A stretch of DNA of 12,238 bases from Bordetella parapertussis (GTDB lineage: Bacteria; Pseudomonadota; Gammaproteobacteria; Burkholderiales; Burkholderiaceae_C): contig CAMBXY010000034.1 of assembly GCA_945871945.1 (NCBI GenBank), positions 1 to 12,238 of the forward strand, written 5' to 3'. Position 1 is the first letter of the stretch. Each line of letters starts with the position of its first letter. A program made the position numbers and the translations under genes. The notes under the pieces are model-generated. The model was not told the origin of the DNA. It worked only from the letters and a program-made list of their open reading frames with translations, and searched no databases. This document shows positions 6,848 through 12,238 of this stretch, one piece after another.

Positions 6848-8248
6848 ATGGCTGAATTTAAAGAAATCGCTGCTGATGCACCCATGTCTGAAAAGGCATT
6901 GACTTGGATTGACAACCGCTTCCCTTTGTCTAAGTTGTACAAAGAGCACCTAAGCGAATATTACGCCCCTAAAAACTTCAATTTCTTTTATTTCTTCGGT
7001 GCTTTGTCCTTGTTGGTGCTGGTCATTCAAATCGTCACTGGTATATTTTTAACGATGCATTACAAGCCAGATGCAGCCTTGGCCTTTGCCTCAGTGGAAT
7101 ACATCATGCGCGATGTGCCCTACGGATGGTTGATTCGCTACATGCATTCCACCGGTGCTTCGGCATTTTTTGTCGTGGTCTATTTGCATATGTTCCGTGG
7201 CCTGATTTACGGTTCCTTCAGAAAACCACGTGAGTTGGTTTGGCTCTTTGGTTGCGCCATCTTTTTGGCCTTGATGGGCGAAGCCTTCATGGGTTACTTG
7301 CTGCCTTGGGGACAAATGTCTTATTGGGGCGCACAAGTGATTGTGAATTTGTTCTCGGCCATTCCTTTGATAGGCCCAGATTTGGCTTTGCTCATTCGCG
7401 GTGACTATGTGGTGGGTGACGCCACCTTGAACAGATTCTTCGCTTTCCATGTGATTGCTGTGCCTTTGGTGCTGTTGGGTTTGGTGGTCGCTCACATCAT
7501 TGCTTTGCATGAAGTGGGTTCCAACAACCCCGATGGCGTAGAGATCAAAGCCCACAAAGACGAGCAAGGCAGACCTTTGGACGGCATCCCTTTTCACCCC
7601 TACTACACCGTCCACGATATTGTGGGTGTGACAGGCTTTTTGCTGGTGTTTTGCGCGATCGTCTTTTTCGCCCCAGAGCTTGGCGGCTACTTTTTGGAAT
7701 ACAACAACTTCATTCCAGCCGACCCTTTGAAAACGCCTGCGCACATCGCGCCGGTTTGGTACTTCACGCCTTACTACTCCATGCTTCGCGCTATTACGCC
7801 AGAGATGATGTATGCGCTGATCTTCTGTGTTTTGGCGGCCGCTTACTTGGGGGCGACCCGCGCCAACATCAGCAACACGCTTAAAGCTGTGGTGATTGGG
7901 TCTGCTGTGGTGGGTGTTGCTTTATTGTGGGCAATTGAAGCCAAGTTCTGGGGCGTGGTCGTCATGGGTGGTGCGGTAGTGATTTTGTTTTTCTTGCCGT
8001 GGCTAGACAGATGTGAGGTCAAGTCGATTCGTTTCCGCCCAGATTGGCATGTTTATTTGTATGCCATCTTTGTGGTTAACTTCTTTATTCTGGGCTATTT
8101 GGGTATTCAACCGCCCTCTGCTGTTGGCGAGCGTCTGTCCCAATTGGGTACCTTTTATTATTTTGGTTTCTTTTTGTTGATGCCTTGGTGGAGTACCTTG
8201 GGTCAGACCAAACCGGTTCCCGATCGTGTCAACTTTGTGGCGCACTGA
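6848..8248 (+). CDS. petB: Ubiquinol-cytochrome c reductase cytochrome b PetB
   Basis: PetB is the membrane core of the bc1 complex, holding hemes bL and bH and both quinone sites. The product is 466 residues, a full-length fused cytochrome b (b6-like N-terminal part plus subunit-IV-like C-terminal part). Heme ligands are H100 and H114 (YMHSTGASAFFVVVYLH), then H201 and H216 (FHVIAVPLVLLGLVVAHI). The second pair is 15 residues apart, as in cytochrome b6, not 14 as in mitochondria. The Qo motif is P302-V-W-Y305 where mitochondria have PEWY; from recall PVWY is typical of beta- and gammaproteobacteria. LHEVGSNNPDG is conserved. The ATG at 6848 was preferred over an upstream GTG inside petA; AAGG 12 bases upstream is a modest ribosome site. 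Confidence 0.97.
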   Translation: MAEFKEIAADAPMSEKALTWIDNRFPLSKLYKEHLSEYYAPKNFNFFYFFGALSLLVLVIQIVTGIFLTMHYKPDAALAFASVEYIMRDVPYGWLIRYMHSTGASAFFVVVYLHMFRGLIYGSFRKPRELVWLFGCAIFLALMGEAFMGYLLPWGQMSYWGAQVIVNLFSAIPLIGPDLALLIRGDYVVGDATLNRFFAFHVIAVPLVLLGLVVAHIIALHEVGSNNPDGVEIKAHKDEQGRPLDGIPFHPYYTVHDIVGVTGFLLVFCAIVFFAPELGGYFLEYNNFIPADPLKTPAHIAPVWYFTPYYSMLRAITPEMMYALIFCVLAAAYLGATRANISNTLKAVVIGSAVVGVALLWAIEAKFWGVVVMGGAVVILFFLPWLDRCEVKSIRFRPDWHVYLYAIFVVNFFILGYLGIQPPSAVGERLSQLGTFYYFGFFLLMPWWSTLGQTKPVPDRVNFVAH

Positions 8249-8269
8249 GCGAACCTGGAGCATTCAGTC

Positions 8270-9025
8270 ATGAAAAAATTTCTAATTGCTGTATCTGTGG
8301 TTTTGGGCATGGCCTTGCCCGCTTTTGCCAGCACCGACAGCATTCCTTGGGATAAAGCACCCAACAAACTCAATGATTTAAGCGCCTTGCAAAATGGTGC
8401 CAAAATTTTTGTCAACTACTGCTTGAACTGCCACGCAGCAGCCTACATGCGGTTTAACCGACTCAAGGACATTGGCTTGACAGAAAAGCAAATTAAAGAC
8501 AACTTGCTTTTCACCACCGATAAAGTGGGCGACACCATGAAGATCAGCATGGACGCCAAACAAGGCAAGGATTGGTTTGGTGGCAACCCTCCCGATTTAA
8601 CACTCATCGCCCGTTCGCGTTCAGGCAGTGGCGGAACAGGGGCAGACTATATCTACACCTATTTGCGTACCTATTACCGCGATGACAGCAAAGCAACCGG
8701 CTGGAACAATTTAGCTTATCCCAATGTCGGTATGCCCCATGTTTTATGGGAGTTGCAAGGCCAGCGTCGCCCCGTGTTTGAAGATGTTGAACAGCATGGA
8801 CACACCACTCAGGCGCTGAAGGGCTGGGAACAGGTTAGCCCAGGAAAAATGACGCCGCGTGAGTACGATGAGGCCATGGGTGACTTGGTTAATTACTTGC
8901 AATGGATGGCTGAGCCAAATCAAAACAGCCGCGTTCAAATCGGCGTTTGGGTGATGCTTTTTTTACTGATCTTCATGGTCATTGCTTGGCGATTGAATGC
9001 TTCTTATTGGAAAGATATTCGCTGA
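8270..9025 (+). CDS. petC: Ubiquinol-cytochrome c reductase cytochrome c1 PetC
   Basis: PetC carries the covalent c-type heme that receives electrons from the Rieske protein and hands them to a soluble cytochrome c or membrane acceptor. The product is 251 residues. It has a Sec signal peptide (1-20, cleavage after AFA), the heme site C51-L-N-C54-H55, the NPPDLTLIARSR stretch (106-117), and the probable axial Met ligand M155 in NVGMPHVLWE. A single C-terminal membrane helix (about 223-241) followed by a basic tail (WRLNASYWKDIR) anchors it with the heme domain in the periplasm. GGAG lies nine bases before the ATG. It is the last gene of petABC; a hairpin follows 15 bases after the stop. Confidence 0.97.
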   Translation: MKKFLIAVSVVLGMALPAFASTDSIPWDKAPNKLNDLSALQNGAKIFVNYCLNCHAAAYMRFNRLKDIGLTEKQIKDNLLFTTDKVGDTMKISMDAKQGKDWFGGNPPDLTLIARSRSGSGGTGADYIYTYLRTYYRDDSKATGWNNLAYPNVGMPHVLWELQGQRRPVFEDVEQHGHTTQALKGWEQVSPGKMTPREYDEAMGDLVNYLQWMAEPNQNSRVQIGVWVMLFLLIFMVIAWRLNASYWKDIR

Positions 9026-9040
9026 TTTGACGGTGATTTA

Positions 9041-9059
9041 AACCCGCTTCGCGCGGGTT
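9041..9059 (+). terminator. Hairpin after petC, possible weak terminator
   Basis: AACCCGC and GCGGGTT form a perfect 7-bp GC-rich stem with a 5-base loop, 15 bases after the petC stop. No real T-run follows on the + strand (TTCATAC), so termination may be partial and some petABC transcripts may read into sspAB. Alternatively it is a processing or stabilising structure. Confidence 0.5.
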
Positions 9060-9061
9060 CA

Positions 9062-9067
9062 TACAAT
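9062..9067 (+). promoter_or_regulatory. Candidate -10 box for sspAB
   Basis: TACAAT, one mismatch from the sigma-70 -10 consensus, sits 48 bases before the sspA start and just after the petC hairpin. No good -35 hexamer is found at 16-18 bases upstream because the hairpin occupies that space; TTGACG at 9027-9032 is 29 bases away, too far. It is a tentative site. Confidence 0.3.
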
Positions 9068-9115
9068 GGGCCTTGGCTAGCCCATTAACCCCTTAGCCTT
9101 TTAGGAGCCTATCTC

Positions 9116-9727
9116 ATGATGGTTTTGTACTCTGGGACAGTCTGTCCCTTTTCTCATAGATGTCGTTTTGTGCTGTTTGAAAAAGGCATGGACTTTGAAA
9201 TCCGCGATGTTGATCTCTATAACAAACCTGAAGACATCAATGTCATGAATCCGTATGGGCAAGTGCCCATCTTGGTTGAGCGCGATTTGATTTTGTATGA
9301 GTCCAACATCATTAACGAATACATTGATGAGCGGTTTCCTCATCCCCAGTTGATGCCCGGCGACCCTGTAGACCGAGCCCGTGTGCGTTTGTTTTTATTG
9401 AATTTTGAAAAAGAACTTTTCACGCATGTCGTTACGATCGAATCGCGTACCCAAAAGGCCAATGAAAAGGCGCTTGAAAAAGCCCGCTCGCATATCCGTG
9501 ACAGATTGACGCAGCTGGCGCCCGTGTTTTTGAAAAACAAATTCATGCTGGGAGACAATTTTTCTATGCTTGACGTAGCGATCGCACCTTTGCTGTGGCG
9601 CCTAGACCATTACGGCATCGATTTGTCCAAGAACGCAGCACCTTTGTTGAAATATGCAGAGCGTATTTTTTCTCGCCCTGGCTACATCGAAGCATTAACG
9701 CCTTCAGAGAAGGTGATGCGCAAATAA
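9116..9727 (+). CDS. sspA: Stringent starvation protein A SspA (GST-fold transcription regulator)
   Basis: SspA is a glutathione-S-transferase-fold protein that binds RNA polymerase and alters transcription during starvation and stress; it is not expected to be an active transferase. The product is 203 residues, normal for the family. The N-terminal thioredoxin-like part includes CPFSHRCR (10-17), PYGQVPIL with cis-Pro51 (46-53) and the YESNIINEYIDE block (61-72). The P75-H76-P77 motif in RFPHPQL matches the conserved PHP surface patch reported as essential in E. coli SspA. The alpha-helical C-terminal domain follows from about residue 85 (DRARVRLFLLNFEKELF). AGGAG at 9103-9107 lies eight bases before the ATG. 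Its partner sspB starts nine bases after its stop; petABC-sspAB is a recurrent betaproteobacterial order. Confidence 0.96.
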   Translation: MMVLYSGTVCPFSHRCRFVLFEKGMDFEIRDVDLYNKPEDINVMNPYGQVPILVERDLILYESNIINEYIDERFPHPQLMPGDPVDRARVRLFLLNFEKELFTHVVTIESRTQKANEKALEKARSHIRDRLTQLAPVFLKNKFMLGDNFSMLDVAIAPLLWRLDHYGIDLSKNAAPLLKYAERIFSRPGYIEALTPSEKVMRK

Positions 9728-9736
9728 GCTTCAAAC

Positions 9737-10243
9737 ATGATCAATATTTCTCAGTCTTCTTCTACGCGTCCTTACCTGGTTCGTGCTTTGCACGAATGGT
9801 GCACCGACAACGGGCTCACGCCCTATATTGCGGTCTTGGTTGATGACACAGTTCAGGTGCCTAGAGAGTATGTGAATAACGGTGAAATTGTTCTCAACAT
9901 CAGCTTTGACGCAACCAGCAGTTTGCAACTGGGAAATGAGTTTGTTGTGTTCAAAGCCAGATTTGGTGGTGTAGCCAGAGAAATCAGCGTTCCAGTGGGC
10001 AGGGTGATTGCCATTTATGCCCGTGAAAACGGGCAAGGAATGTCTTTCCCCGCACCTGCTTCAAACAACGGCGTTGTAGAAGAAGCAGTGCCCAAGACCT
10101 TGGTCTCAAGCATTAAACCTGTGATGAGTTTGAGTGCGGCACCTCCGCAGCAAAGCCAAGACGCTGATGAACCTACGGACCCGAATCAACCAAGCAAGCC
10201 CAGCACCTCTGGAACAAAACCGCATCTCAAGCGAATCAAATAA
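9737..10243 (+). CDS. sspB: ClpXP protease specificity-enhancing factor SspB
   Basis: SspB tethers ssrA-tagged and some other substrates to the ClpXP protease. The product is 168 residues. The folded substrate-binding and dimer domain covers about 8-105, with RPYLVRALHEWCTDNGLTPY (11-30) and VFKARFGGVAREISVPVGRV (71-90), both typical of the family. A disordered Pro/Ser/Gln/acidic linker (about 106-158) follows. The last residues, KPHLKRIK, correspond to the ClpX-binding XB tail (ALRVVK-like in E. coli). It forms an operon with sspA, nine bases apart; no strong ribosome site is seen, so coupled translation is likely. Its TAA lies 39 bases before the tRNA gene. Confidence 0.95.
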   Translation: MINISQSSSTRPYLVRALHEWCTDNGLTPYIAVLVDDTVQVPREYVNNGEIVLNISFDATSSLQLGNEFVVFKARFGGVAREISVPVGRVIAIYARENGQGMSFPAPASNNGVVEEAVPKTLVSSIKPVMSLSAAPPQQSQDADEPTDPNQPSKPSTSGTKPHLKRIK

Positions 10244-10267
10244 ACTTTTTTTCTTTTAGGGTGTGGT

Positions 10268-10273
10268 TAGAAT
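10268..10273 (+). promoter_or_regulatory. Candidate -10 box of the tRNA-Thr gene
   Basis: TAGAAT sits 9 bases before the tRNA 5' end, a suitable position for a -10 that starts transcription a few bases upstream of the mature end. The longer GGTTAGAAT (10265-10273) is identical to the sequence upstream of petA (6190-6198). The -35 region is T-rich (CTTTTTTTTC) and unconvincing. Confidence 0.4.
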
Positions 10274-10282
10274 ACCCCTCAC

Positions 10283-10358
10283 GCCGATTTAGCTCAGTTG
10301 GTAGAGCAACCGCCTTGTAAGCGGTAGGTCATCAGTTCGAATCCGATAATCGGCACCA
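10283..10358 (+). tRNA. tRNA-Thr, anticodon TGT
   Basis: This is a 76-base tRNA with encoded CCA. The acceptor stem GCCGATT pairs with AATCGGC, with discriminator A10355 and CCA at 10356-10358. The D arm contains AGCTCAGTTGGTAGAGC. The anticodon stem ACCGC/GCGGT encloses the loop CTTGTAA, with anticodon TGT reading ACA and, with wobble modification, other threonine codons. The T loop is TTCGAAT; the T stem has one A-C mismatch, as in the E. coli tRNA-Thr(UGU) I recall. It follows sspB and precedes a T-rich terminator. It also marks the border of the atypical DNA to the right, though no repeat of its 3' end is seen within this window. Confidence 0.97.
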
Positions 10359-10379
10359 TTATTTAAAAGCCATTACATT

Positions 10380-10406
10380 CCAAAGAGGTTTGGTTTTTTT
10401 CTTTTT
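10380..10406 (+). terminator. Intrinsic terminator after tRNA-Thr
   Basis: CCAAA and TTTGG form a short 5-bp stem with a GAGG loop, followed at once by TTTTTTTCTTTTT. The stem is weak but the T-run is strong, and the position 21 bases after the tRNA fits a tRNA terminator. Confidence 0.6.
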
Positions 10407-10439
10407 AACCTTTATGTTGTGGGTGCTTGATACACGCAC

Positions 10440-10468
10440 AAAAAGGCTTTGCGAAGAACTGCAAAAGC
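10440..10468 (-). terminator. Intrinsic terminator of the metalloprotease gene
   Basis: On the minus strand, GCTTTTGC and GCAAAGC form a stem with one bulged T and an 8-base loop, followed by CTTTTTG. It begins two bases after the stop codon of the minus-strand protease gene at 10471 and faces the tRNA terminator, so the two units converge here. Confidence 0.65.
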
Positions 10469-10470
10469 AA

Positions 10471-11568
10471 TCAATCCTTTTGACCGTTGGCTGCACGGCA
10501 TCGTTTGATATCACACGCGGTGGGTAATTGGGAACGGTACTCTATATCGGTCGGTAGCACCCCATTGTTTCGGATAAGACATTTTTCCCCCGTACCGCTG
10601 GTGTAATACGACAGCACATCGACGCAGCGCTTGGAATGTGCAGTCAAACCTTGGAAATGTCCGATTTCATGTGAAACCACCATTTGTAAAGTTTCCAATA
10701 AATTTCGATTGGCGTTCTTTTTTCTAAGATTGAGAAACGCTTCTGGGCTTAGGGTCAAGGTTTTCTTGGTGATGTTGGCTAATCCTATGGTGCCCAATTT
10801 ATCGTCATCGTTCCATTGAGTTGCAATCTTCAGTCCTGCTGTCGCTGGCGCCACATCACGCTTTAGAACCACTGTATTTTGTCCACCGCACTGATCCCAG
10901 GCGGCAGATGACCTTTGTAAAAGCTCGACAACGGATTCCTCGCTGATCCCTTCGGGTGCGCCTTGATGGTCATACACATACGTCATTTGAGGATTGATCA
11001 TTTTGCTGTCCTTAGCCCCGTCATTCCATGTTGCTATCTCATTAGGCAAGCATTGATTGATTTCACTTTCCCTCAAACTGCTGGTCGGGCTGACCGCAAC
11101 TGGGTCATCCGCTTTCTTGGCTACTGACCGCTTAGCCCTTTGCGTGGTTGAGATATCACCACTGGATGGCGTAGTCGATTGCGTTGAGGGGTTGGTCCGG
11201 CTGACAGTTTCTGTATCCAAGGACCTTGAATTTTTTGCCAAGGCACTGATGGCTTGGTAAACCCTTGGTGTATTTGCTGTGCCCAACCAAACTGATGCAT
11301 TGTTGTAAATGGCACTAACCTCACTGATTGAACAGTCACTCTTGTTTACCCTCGCAAGCCAATCTAGGGCATTTTTTTCTCGTGATTCAGCATCGTTGGT
11401 GGCATAAGCGATGGCTTTGAATTCGCTGGAAAGGCATGAGCCGCCTGATTTTTTACCCTGAGCTTGTGCTGCCTGAGAGAACAAAAGCGTTGCACTGACA
11501 AAAGACAGGAAAAGGCAGGTAGGCAGTCGCCCCCTGTGAAAAAATTGAATTGAAAGTAAATTTGACAT
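10471..11568 (-). CDS. Secreted two-domain protein: short cysteine-pair domain plus metzincin-like zinc metalloprotease
   Basis: This is a 365-residue protein of no family I can name. A Sec signal peptide ends near AQA36. Residues 45-112 form a small domain with two cysteines (C45, C79), SEFKAIAY, NDA, and VWLGTANTP; the neighbouring gene at 11950 encodes the same domain alone. A Ser/Thr-rich linker (113-165) contains a basic stretch, QRAKRSVAKK. Residues 170-365 look like a matrixin-type peptidase: H300-E301-x2-H304-x2-G307 with H311, then V-L319-S-Y-Y, placed where metzincins have the Met-turn. Two things are odd: the third His is one residue later than in HExxHxxGxxH, and Leu replaces the Met-turn Met. 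Seven of the nine cysteines lie outside the leader and after C45, suggesting disulfides and an extracytoplasmic place. No Shine-Dalgarno precedes the ATG, so the start is uncertain. The target is unknown. Confidence 0.75.
   Translation of the reverse strand: MSNLLSIQFFHRGRLPTCLFLSFVSATLLFSQAAQAQGKKSGGSCLSSEFKAIAYATNDAESREKNALDWLARVNKSDCSISEVSAIYNNASVWLGTANTPRVYQAISALAKNSRSLDTETVSRTNPSTQSTTPSSGDISTTQRAKRSVAKKADDPVAVSPTSSLRESEINQCLPNEIATWNDGAKDSKMINPQMTYVYDHQGAPEGISEESVVELLQRSSAAWDQCGGQNTVVLKRDVAPATAGLKIATQWNDDDKLGTIGLANITKKTLTLSPEAFLNLRKKNANRNLLETLQMVVSHEIGHFQGLTAHSKRCVDVLSYYTSGTGEKCLIRNNGVLPTDIEYRSQLPTACDIKRCRAANGQKD
11233..11436 (-). other. First copy of a paralogous cysteine-pair domain (N-terminal part of the metalloprotease gene)
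   Basis: The segment encodes residues 45-112 of the 365-aa protein. Aligned by eye with one gap to the protein end encoded at 12022-12222, about 32 of 68 positions are identical. They include both cysteines, SEFKA, Y, NDA, RE, WL, and VWLGTA-TP. The shared cysteines suggest one disulfide per domain. Confidence 0.7.
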
Positions 11569-11654
11569 CCAATGGGAATTCAGTGGGGATAATTTAACTT
11601 ATCGTCTTTCGCACCGATTCCTTAAACACGATATGAGTTTATATATTTCCTTGT

Positions 11655-11662
11655 GAGGGAGA
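11655..11662 (+). promoter_or_regulatory. Ribosome binding site of the 72-aa gene
   Basis: GAGGGAGA ends six bases before the ATG at 11669 and is the main support for translation of this orphan frame. The surrounding 10-mer TGAGGGAGAT (11654-11663) recurs exactly at 11915-11924. Confidence 0.5.
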
Positions 11663-11668
11663 TCTGCC

Positions 11669-11887
11669 ATGAAAATCACCAGCGTCAGTATGAATCGCCC
11701 CATGAACAGGGCTCAAGTCGCTATTAAAAAAACTTCGGCTGTTAGCAGTCCCTTGACCATGGTGGCTGAAGAAATCCCTAAATCCGCCCCCCGATTAGAT
11801 ATGAATTCCGTGGAACTCAAAACCCTGAAAAACAAAGACCAAAATGCCATTGACACGCTGGGCAGCGAAGTGGATGTGTGGGTCTAA
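11669..11887 (+). CDS. Small orphan protein, 72 aa, function unknown
   Basis: I do not recognise this protein. The ATG is preceded by GAGGGAGA (11655-11662) with six bases between, a credible ribosome site, and the 219-base frame is the only sizeable one in the space between the two minus-strand genes. The 72-residue product has no signal peptide, membrane helix or cysteine. It begins MKITSVSMNRPMNRAQ, is basic and Ser/Thr/Met-rich in the first half, and has a more acidic, probably helical second half ending EVDVWV. A TATATT box at 11642-11647 could serve as -10, without a clear -35. It could be a small regulator, a peptide precursor or an unexpressed frame. The polar, cytoplasmic-looking composition does not suggest a partner of the secreted neighbours. 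Confidence 0.5.
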   Translation: MKITSVSMNRPMNRAQVAIKKTSAVSSPLTMVAEEIPKSAPRLDMNSVELKTLKNKDQNAIDTLGSEVDVWV

Positions 11888-11949
11888 ATAATTATTAGAA
11901 AAATAATATATGTCTGAGGGAGATTATTGGGGATAAGCATGCAAAACCA
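11888..11949. other. AT-rich gap with a repeated ribosome-site-like 10-mer
   Basis: This gap lies between the 72-aa gene and the minus-strand domain gene, whose 3' ends converge. It contains an AT-only hairpin, ATTATT/AATAAT (about 11891-11907), which has no proper T-run in either direction. It also contains the second copy of TGAGGGAGAT (11915-11924). No clear terminator is seen. Confidence 0.35.
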
Positions 11950-12238
11950 TTACTTATTGTTAGCGTTGCCTTTGGGCTTAGCCACTACATTGGCAAGTTC
12001 TTGTGCAGCGGCTTTTTTCTGCTTATAAATGTTTTCAATGGCAGAGATGATGACAGGCGTGTCTGCCGTGCCCAACCAAACAGCTTGGTTGCTTAAGATA
12101 ATTTCTATTTGATCGAGAGGGCAAGACTTGCCATTTTTGTTGAGCCATTCTTTAGCGCGCTCTTCTCGCTGTTGCGCGTCATTGATGGTGTAAGCCAAAG
12201 CCTTGAACTCGGAGGCCGAGCAGGCCGTAACAGCCGCA
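11950..12238 (-). CDS. Stand-alone copy of the cysteine-pair domain (5' end outside window)
   Basis: The frame is open to the window edge and ends at TAA 11950-11952; about 95 residues are visible. The first visible residues, AAVTACSASEFKALAY, look like the end of a signal peptide; VTAC could be a lipobox, or VTA a Sec cleavage site. Residues from that Cys onward match the N-terminal domain of the metalloprotease gene: SEFKA, NDA, RE, EWL, KSC, and VWLGTADTP in the same order. After the domain comes only a charged tail (KQKKAAAQELAN, then KPKGNANNK) and the stop, so there is no protease part. The gene lies upstream of the protease gene on the same strand, 381 bases away. The true start lies beyond 12238. 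The domain's function is unknown. Confidence 0.75.
   Translation of the reverse strand, partial: AAVTACSASEFKALAYTINDAQQREERAKEWLNKNGKSCPLDQIEIILSNQAVWLGTADTPVIISAIENIYKQKKAAAQELANVVAKPKGNANNK
12022..12222 (-). other. Second copy of the paralogous cysteine-pair domain
   Basis: The segment encodes about 67 residues homologous to residues 45-112 of the metalloprotease product, with one single-residue gap just before the second cysteine. Conservation is strongest around the first Cys with SEFKA and at the VWLGTA-TP motif. Confidence 0.7.

Noticed and set aside
7091..7744. A 217-codon minus-strand open frame opposite petB
   Set aside because: It is His/Gln-rich, typical of the antisense of a membrane protein gene, and petB is certain.
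1..12238. CRISPR arrays, insertion sequences, riboswitches, replication origin
   Set aside because: No regularly spaced repeats, transposase frames, terminal repeats, known riboswitch cores or DnaA-box clusters were seen on reading both strands.

Overview
The window looks like chromosomal DNA from a betaproteobacterium of order Burkholderiales, most likely a Comamonadaceae-type organism; this is inferred, not proven. The signs are the gene order hisI-hisE-HIT-tatABC-DegS-like protease followed by petABC-sspA-sspB, the Burkholderiales-style SspA N-terminus, the PVWY Qo motif in cytochrome b, and the long basic TatB tail.

Positions 1-5634 hold nine tightly packed genes, all on the + strand: the 3' part of hisI, hisE, a HIT-family hydrolase, tatA, tatB, tatC, a membrane-anchored S1C protease with one PDZ domain, a Nif3/YbgI-type metalloprotein, and pdxA. 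Several stop and start codons overlap (ATGA at hisI/hisE and tatC/protease, TGATG at nif3/pdxA), so a long co-transcribed unit is likely. It combines the last two open steps of histidine synthesis, twin-arginine export, envelope proteolysis and PLP synthesis.

Positions 5655-6083 hold mscL on the - strand, convergent with pdxA. A very AT-rich divergent spacer separates it from petA.

Positions 6241-9025 are petABC, the cytochrome bc1 complex (Rieske protein, cytochrome b, cytochrome c1). The Rieske protein carries a KR-type twin-arginine signal, so it is a likely client of the TatABC translocase encoded upstream. After a short hairpin come sspA and sspB (9116-10243), a starvation regulator and a ClpXP adaptor, and then tRNA-Thr(TGT).

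Past the tRNA the character changes (10359-12238): AT-richer DNA, opposite strand, unfamiliar genes. It contains (i) a secreted 365-aa protein joining a short two-cysteine N-terminal domain to a metzincin-like zinc protease domain, (ii) the 3' part of a second gene whose product is essentially only that N-terminal domain, and (iii) a 72-aa orphan gene on the + strand between them. This protease plus stand-alone paralogous domain is the most novel part of the window. The tRNA gene marks the border between the conserved core and this accessory segment; no IS element, integrase, CRISPR array or duplicated tRNA end is visible.
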